Origin: Streptomyces sp. MJM8645
Lineage (GTDB): Bacteria > Actinomycetota > Actinomycetes > Streptomycetales > Streptomycetaceae
Direction: 5' to 3'
Assembly (NCBI RefSeq): GCF_001625365.1
Contig: NZ_LJJF01000001.1
Coordinates: forward strand, 6,622,501-6,686,500
DNA: 64,000 bases
The notes beneath the pieces were generated by a model. That model was not told where the DNA came from. It saw nothing but the letters and a program-made list of their open reading frames with translations, and made no database searches. Below, piece by piece: positions 59,322-64,000 of this stretch. Each line of letters opens with the position of its first letter. Position 1 is the first letter of the stretch. The translations under genes and the position numbers were made by a program.

Positions 59322-60671
59322 TCAGGCGAGGGGCTTGTCGACGACGGCCTTGGCGTGGCTGAAGGTGTCGAGGGAGTACTCGCCGTGGTAGCGGCCCATG
59401 CCGCTCTCGCCGACGCCGCCGAACGGCAGCTCGGGCATGGCGAGGTGGGAGACCGGCAGTCCGAAGGTGAGCGCGCCGGAGGAGGTCTCCTCGGTCAGCC
59501 GCTGCTTGGTGTGCGCGGACTCGGTGAAGGCGTAGAGGGCGAGCGGCTTGTCGCGCTCGTTGATGAAGGCGATCGCCGCGTCGAGGTCGGGCACGGCGAC
59601 GATGGGCAGGATCGGGCCGAAGATCTCCGCCCGCATCACGGGGGCCTCGGGGGAGACGTCGGCGAGGACGGTCGGGGCGAGGTAGCGGTCGGCGCGGTCG
59701 TGGGTGCCGCCGGTGACGGTCCGACCGTCGCCGAGCAGCGCGGTGAGCCGGTCGAAGTGGCGCTCGTTGACGATCCGGCCGTACTCGCCGCCGGCCGCCG
59801 GGTCGTCGCCGTACAGCTCTCGGACGGCGTCGGCGAGGTGGGCCTCCAGCGCGGGCGCGCTCTCGCCGATGGCGAGGACGTAGTCGGGGGCGACGCAGGT
59901 CTGGCCGGCGTTGAGGAACTTGCCCCGGGCGATCCGCCGGGCGGTGACCGCGAGGTCGACGTCGGGTTCGACCACCACCGGGCTCTTGCCGCCGAGTTCC
60001 AGGGTGACCGGGGTCAGGTGCCGGGCGGCGGCCGTCATGACGATCCGGCCGACGGCGCCGTTGCCGGTGTAGAAGATGTGGTCGAAGCGCTGCTCCAGCA
60101 GCGCGGTGGTCTCCGGGACGGCGCCCTCGACGACCGCGACGGCCGCCGGGTCGAGGTAGCGCGGGAGCAGCCGGGCGAGCGCGGCGGAGGTCGCGGGGGC
60201 GAGCTCGCTGGGCTTGAGGACGGCCGCGTTCCCGGCGGCCAGTGCGCCGACCAGCGGGGACAGGGCGAGCTGGAGCGGGTAGTTCCAGGGCGCGATGATC
60301 AGGACCACGCCGAGCGGGTCGCGCACCACGCGGGCCGCGGCGGGCTGGAAGAACTCGGGTACGGCGGCGGGCTTCGGCCGCAGCCACTGCTCCAGGTGGG
60401 CGACGGTGTGGTCGAGCTCGTTGAGCGTGAAGCCGATCTCGGTGCGGTAGGCCTCGGCGGTGCTCTTGCCGAGGTCCTCGTGCAGGGCCTGGAGGAACGC
60501 CTCGGACTGCTCGGTGAGCAGCGAGCGCAGCGCCGCCAGCTGGGCCTGGCGCCAGGCGAGCGGCTTGGTCCGGCCGGTGTCGAAGGCGGCGCGCAGGCGG
60601 GCGACCGTGGCGGCGGCGGTCTCCGGGGCTTCCGGGACGGCTTCCGGCGTGGCGGCGGGGGTGTGGTTCAT
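59322..60671 (-). CDS. Aldehyde dehydrogenase (class 3-like)
   Basis: A 449-residue NAD(P)-dependent aldehyde dehydrogenase, short like the class 3/coniferyl-aldehyde type. The catalytic Cys lies in NAGQTCVAPDYV and the general base Glu in VTLELGGKSP. WNYPLQL and FGPILPIV are family motifs. It is divergent from a MarR repressor with several TTGAGG/CCTCAA sites between. The ATG at 60671 follows GACCGCGAGA, a poor site. Confidence 0.92.
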   Translation of the reverse strand: MNHTPAATPEAVPEAPETAAATVARLRAAFDTGRTKPLAWRQAQLAALRSLLTEQSEAFLQALHEDLGKSTAEAYRTEIGFTLNELDHTVAHLEQWLRPKPAAVPEFFQPAAARVVRDPLGVVLIIAPWNYPLQLALSPLVGALAAGNAAVLKPSELAPATSAALARLLPRYLDPAAVAVVEGAVPETTALLEQRFDHIFYTGNGAVGRIVMTAAARHLTPVTLELGGKSPVVVEPDVDLAVTARRIARGKFLNAGQTCVAPDYVLAIGESAPALEAHLADAVRELYGDDPAAGGEYGRIVNERHFDRLTALLGDGRTVTGGTHDRADRYLAPTVLADVSPEAPVMRAEIFGPILPIVAVPDLDAAIAFINERDKPLALYAFTESAHTKQRLTEETSSGALTFGLPVSHLAMPELPFGGVGESGMGRYHGEYSLDTFSHAKAVVDKPLA

Positions 60672-60697
60672 GAGGGTCTCGCGGTCCTTCCAGCTGG

Positions 60698-60760
60698 CTT
60701 GAGGACGTCGATGGTTTATGACCTCAAGCATTCTTGGACGGTAAACCTCAATGGTTGAGG
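60698..60760. promoter_or_regulatory. MarR operator cluster
   Basis: CTTGAGG (60698-60704) and CCTCAAG (60722-60728) form one inverted repeat. CCTCAATGGTTGAGG (60746-60760) forms a perfect palindrome just upstream of the MarR gene. Shared CCTCAA/TTGAGG arms suggest that one regulator binds all of them and controls both divergent genes. Confidence 0.7.
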
Positions 60761-60778
60761 ATGTCAAGCAATGTGCCT

Positions 60779-61240
60779 ATGCTCGACACCGTGCACCAGA
60801 ACCCCCACCCGGACCCACCGGCCACGCCGATCGAGCTGATGGATCAGCTCGCCCGGGTGGCCGCGGCCTACTACCGCCACTTCGCCTCCGCCGCGGCCGG
60901 GCACGGGCTGACCCTGATGCAGGGTAAGACCCTCAGCCTGCTCACCCGGCCGCGCTCCATGCGCGCCCTCGCCGGTCTGCTGTCCTGTGACGCCTCCAAC
61001 GTCACCGGAATCGTCGACCGGCTGGAGGGCCGCGACCTGGTCCGCCGCGAGCCCGACCCCGCCGACCGCCGGGTCAAGAGCATCGCCCTGACCGACCGGG
61101 GCGAGCAGACCGTCCGGCTGATCCGGGCCGACCTGATGTCCGGACTGACCGCGCTGGAACAGCTCTCCGGCCAGGACCGGGCCGCCCTGGGCGCGCTGCT
61201 GGACCGGGCGTTCCCCGAGACGGCGGCCCCGCCGGCCTGA
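60779..61240 (+). CDS. MarR-family repressor
   Basis: A 153-residue winged-helix MarR protein: RALAGLLSCDASNVTGIVDRLEGRDLVRREPDPADRRVKSIALTDRGEQ is the DNA-binding domain and wing. I start at the ATG at 60779, just outside the operator; an ATG at 60761 and a GTG at 60791 are possible. It is divergent from the aldehyde dehydrogenase, likely sensing an aldehyde or phenolic acid. Confidence 0.87.
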   Translation: MLDTVHQNPHPDPPATPIELMDQLARVAAAYYRHFASAAAGHGLTLMQGKTLSLLTRPRSMRALAGLLSCDASNVTGIVDRLEGRDLVRREPDPADRRVKSIALTDRGEQTVRLIRADLMSGLTALEQLSGQDRAALGALLDRAFPETAAPPA

Positions 61241-61296
61241 GGCCGGGCCGCCGGTCCGAGGCGGGGCCGCCGGTCCGAGGCGGGGCCGGAGTCAGG

Positions 61297-62649
61297 TCAG
61301 AGCTTCTCGGCCTCGTGGACCTGGTGGAGGTGGATGAGGACGTCGTGGGCCCGCCCGAGGGCGACGGAGGGCAGCGGGTCCTTCGTGAACGTGGACCCGG
61401 CCTCGTAGACGGGTCGGGCGGTGTCCAGCCAGTCGCGGACCACGCGCGGGGCGGTGCGCAGGTCGACGTAGTAGTCCTGGCGGCGGACCTGGTCCAGGGT
61501 GTACTCGTTCATGCCAGGCGTGGCCGCGGGCACGGTGTTCTTCTCCCAGTCGGTGCCGAGGGCGGCGCCCATGGTGAGGAAGGAGCCCCGGTCGAAGGTG
61601 AACCCGATGTTCAGGTACTCCGGGCCGAGGGTGTCGCGTAGGATCGCGCCCTGCGTCTTGGGGTACATCTCGGGATCGCTGGCCAGGTAGCCGACGTGCC
61701 CGTTGTGGGCCGAGAGCAGCATCCGGTCGCCGGTGTGGCGCTGCCACCACGCGGTGTTGTCGGCCATGGCCTGGTCGCGGAGGACCTCCGCGGCGTTCAC
61801 CGAGGCCTTGTCGGTGAGTTCGAAGGTGGCGAAGGCGAAGGTCTGGGCGATGATGCGGGCGTGCTGCACGGCCCAGTCGTACTCCTCGCCGCCGGCGCCC
61901 TTGGCGGCGGTGACCAGGTCCAGCGCCTGCTGCGCCTTGGCGGCGTTCTCCTTCCGCTCGGCCACCGGCCGGTTCATCAGGTAGGCGACGGTGTCGTCGA
62001 GCGGGCGCAGGCCCGCGTACAGCCCGTCGACGCGCGCCAGGGCCGCGGGGTCGGTCTTGCGCAGGTAGGCGTCGACCCGGGCGAAGACCTCCTCGCCGAG
62101 CTTGGGGGCGCCGACGTCGTCGCCCATGAAGTGGACCGGGCGCTCCGGGTGCTGGCGGTTGTACTCGCGCATCCAGCTGATCAGGTCCACGAACTCCTGG
62201 CGCTCCCACGGTGATTTGCCCAGCTCGTCCTTGACGATCTGCCGGGCGTCGCCCTTGCCGTCCTGGAGGTACTTGTCGATCTTCAGGCCCGCCGACCAGC
62301 TCATCTCCAGGGCGAAGGTGGTGAAGCCCTTCTCCTGGACCAGGTAGCGGAAGACCCGCTCCTTCATGGTGAAGAACTCGTGCGAGCCGTGCGTGGCCTC
62401 GCCGAGGCCCACCACCTTGGCGTCCCCGACCATCGCGCCGAGCGCCCGCAGGTCGCTGGTGCTGCCGCCGGGCTCGGTCGACCGCAGCGGGTGCGCGGAC
62501 CGCTCCAACGCGCGGACCACCGTGCCCCGCTGGCCGTCCGCCGCAGGGGCGGCGGAGGCCACCGGGGCCAGCAGGGCGGTGGTGGCGGCCGCCACCGTCG
62601 CCGCGATCAGCCCGCGCCGGCCGATCATCCGCTTGTTCGCCGTGGTCAT
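61297..62649 (-). CDS. Tat-exported erythromycin-esterase-family protein
   Basis: A 450-residue protein with a twin-arginine signal (IGRRGLIAATVAAATTALLAPVASA) and an Ere-type domain: VVGLGEATHGSHEFFTMKERVFRYL (Glu84, His87, His90, Glu91), HFMGDDVG and LLSAHNGHVGYL. The domain matches EreA/EreB-like esterases, some of which hydrolyse the macrolide lactone. Export distinguishes it from cytoplasmic Ere enzymes; the natural substrate is unknown. ATG with GGAGAGATC. Confidence 0.85.
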   Translation of the reverse strand: MTTANKRMIGRRGLIAATVAAATTALLAPVASAAPAADGQRGTVVRALERSAHPLRSTEPGGSTSDLRALGAMVGDAKVVGLGEATHGSHEFFTMKERVFRYLVQEKGFTTFALEMSWSAGLKIDKYLQDGKGDARQIVKDELGKSPWERQEFVDLISWMREYNRQHPERPVHFMGDDVGAPKLGEEVFARVDAYLRKTDPAALARVDGLYAGLRPLDDTVAYLMNRPVAERKENAAKAQQALDLVTAAKGAGGEEYDWAVQHARIIAQTFAFATFELTDKASVNAAEVLRDQAMADNTAWWQRHTGDRMLLSAHNGHVGYLASDPEMYPKTQGAILRDTLGPEYLNIGFTFDRGSFLTMGAALGTDWEKNTVPAATPGMNEYTLDQVRRQDYYVDLRTAPRVVRDWLDTARPVYEAGSTFTKDPLPSVALGRAHDVLIHLHQVHEAEKL

Positions 62650-62738
62650 GATCTCTCCTCAGTTTCCTTGTCCCGAAAGCTCGGTGAGATGATCATCGTC
62701 CGCGGCGGGGGTGCGGCGCGCTGGGGCCGACCGCCGGG

Positions 62739-62758
62739 TTCTTCGGGGGGATAACCCC
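62739..62758. terminator. Hairpin between the amidohydrolase and Ere-type genes
   Basis: TCGGGGG and CCCCCGA arms around GATAA (62740-62758). It lies downstream of the amidohydrolase gene and upstream of the Ere-type gene, both on the minus strand. Confidence 0.5.
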
Positions 62759-62791
62759 CGACCTGCGTCGATGCGGGCTCCGCCCGGTGGG

Positions 62792-64000
62792 TCAGAGCGC
62801 CGCGGCGCGGTGCGTCGGGCGGCCGTCCAGGACGGTGAGCAGCACGGGGACGTCCGGCAGTTCGGTGGCGGGGGTGGTGAGCGGGTCGGCGGCCAGGGCG
62901 GTGAGGTCGGCGCGGTGCCCGACGGCGATCCGGCCGGCCTGCTGCTCCTCCCCGGCCGCGTGCGCGGCGTTGACGGTCATCGCCCGCAGCGCCTCCAGCG
63001 CGGTGAGCGCCTGCCCGGGGTGGTGCGGCGGCTGGGTCAGGTCGCGGCTCGGGCGGCGGTGGCGGGCGCCGGCCAGCACGCCGAGCGGCGGGTAGGGGGC
63101 GATCGGCCAGTCCGAGCCGAGCACGACGGTGGCGCCCGCGTCCCACAGGTCGCGGCAGCGCCAGGCGCGGTCGGCGCGCTCCTCGCCGAGGCGGCGGGAC
63201 CAGTTGTCGGTGTGGTCGGCCCGGGTGAAGTCGCAGCAGTGGGTGGGCTGCATGGAGGCGGTCACGCCCAGCTCGGCGAAGCGCCGTACGACGGAGTCCG
63301 GGACGGTCTCGATGTGTTCGATCCGGTGCCGGACGGTTCGCGCCCCGGCAGCGGCCGTCCCCGGGGCCTGCGCCGAGGCCGCGGCCACGGCGTCGAGCGC
63401 GTGGCGGACGGCGGCGTCGCCGATGGCGTGGGTGGCGGTCGGCACGCCGGCGCGGTGCAGGTGCGCGATGACGCGGGTGTACTCCGCCGGGTCGGGCCAG
63501 AACGCGTGGGTGGACTCGCCGTGGCAGTCCGGGCGTTCCAGCCAGGCGGTGCCGTTGTCGATGGTGCCGTCCATGAACAGCTTGACGCCGTCGACCCGCC
63601 AGAGCCGGCCGCCCCGGTGCTGCTGCTCGACGAGGGCGCGCAGCCCGTCCGCGTCCACCCCGGGCTGGCACCAGGGGGCGACCCGCAGCCGCAGCGGCAG
63701 GTCGCCCGCCTCGTCGAGTTCGGTGTAGAGGTCGAGGCTGTCGCCGTTCGCGTCCATCGCGTGGCCGCCGGTGAGGCCGGCGGCGGCCATGGCGGCGAGC
63801 GCGGCGGCCAGGCGGGCGCGGCGTTCGGCCCGGGTGGGCTGGGGGGCGGCGCGTTCGACCAGTTCGCAGGCGGCGTCCTCCAGCAGCAGGCCGGTGGGGC
63901 GCCCGGTCGCGTCGCAGACCACCTCAGCGGCCTGGGCGAAGCTGCGCGGGCCGTCGACGCCGGCGAGTTCCAGGGCGCGCGGGCTGGCCAGCATGGAGTG
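62792..64000 (-). CDS. YtcJ-like amidohydrolase (5' end outside the window)
   Basis: About 402 codons are visible; the frame is open to the right edge, so the N-terminal part, including the first HxH metal motif, lies outside. Visible blocks: HSMLASPRALELAGV, GVKLFMDGTIDNGTAWLE, ATHAIGDAAVRHALDAV, RHRIEHIETV, GVTASMQPTHCCDFT and VVLGSDWPIAPYPPLGVLAGARHR. These match the YtcJ/N-substituted formamide deformylase branch of the amidohydrolase superfamily. Its substrate cannot be predicted. Confidence 0.85.
   Translation of the reverse strand, partial: HSMLASPRALELAGVDGPRSFAQAAEVVCDATGRPTGLLLEDAACELVERAAPQPTRAERRARLAAALAAMAAAGLTGGHAMDANGDSLDLYTELDEAGDLPLRLRVAPWCQPGVDADGLRALVEQQHRGGRLWRVDGVKLFMDGTIDNGTAWLERPDCHGESTHAFWPDPAEYTRVIAHLHRAGVPTATHAIGDAAVRHALDAVAAASAQAPGTAAAGARTVRHRIEHIETVPDSVVRRFAELGVTASMQPTHCCDFTRADHTDNWSRRLGEERADRAWRCRDLWDAGATVVLGSDWPIAPYPPLGVLAGARHRRPSRDLTQPPHHPGQALTALEALRAMTVNAAHAAGEEQQAGRIAVGHRADLTALAADPLTTPATELPDVPVLLTVLDGRPTHRAAAL

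Noticed and set aside
1..64000. CRISPR array, tRNA, rRNA, phage or complete insertion sequence
   Set aside because: No regularly spaced direct repeats with unique spacers, no tRNA-like cloverleaf and no transposase or phage gene were seen.

Overview
High-GC (about 72%) actinobacterial chromosome, almost certainly Streptomycetaceae (Streptomyces or Kitasatospora). The evidence is codon use, GTG starts, a SARP/AfsR regulator, mycothiol-dependent-type enzymes, MurT/GatD, a class F sortase, an AA10 LPMO with a DasR-like operator, and a short mobile element common in this family. No tRNA, rRNA, CRISPR array, prophage or full insertion sequence was seen. All calls come from reading the sequence; no database was searched.

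Layout. 1-9.7 kb: the 5' part of an AfsR/SARP regulator divergent from a predicted nucleotidyltransferase, then D-lactate dehydrogenase, 6-phosphofructokinase, the MurT/GatD peptidoglycan amidation pair and a GNAT enzyme. 10-15 kb: a tiny secreted peptide; a translationally coupled CseA/CseB/CseC-like envelope-stress module without an adjacent sigE; a class F sortase with an anchored-protein substrate; a 164-bp near-palindromic MITE. 15.4-24.1 kb: a DUF2306 membrane protein, a PLP decarboxylase, a secreted protein built from repeated cysteine pairs, asparagine synthetase and GlmS.

24.2-32.3 kb is the most interesting part: a compact class I lanthipeptide locus. A LanB dehydratase and a LanC cyclase (overlapping by 4 bases) lie on the minus strand. 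A 43-residue precursor peptide, not annotated by length-based callers, lies divergently with a strong ribosome binding site. A JmjC/cupin Fe(II)/2-oxoglutarate oxygenase converges on it, and an MFS transporter follows. No LanP protease or LanT ABC exporter is nearby.

32.7-64 kb is mostly housekeeping and accessory metabolism: a truncated ABC-F gene behind a possible attenuator leader, a heparin-lyase-like protein, a nucleobase permease, a G1 glutamic peptidase, a TetR-SDR-ADH operon with two tandem operators, an AA10 LPMO, a cold-shock protein behind a canonical terminator, a DEAD-box helicase, glutaminase, a DUF3152 zincin, CopZ, a WYL regulator/DinB pair, a MocR regulator divergent from a crotonase, an orphan Imm49-like protein, a MarR/aldehyde dehydrogenase pair, a Tat-exported erythromycin-esterase-like protein and the C-terminal part of a YtcJ-like amidohydrolase cut by the window end.

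Several divergent regulator/enzyme pairs carry clear palindromic operators, so regulation can be read from the DNA at unusually many places.
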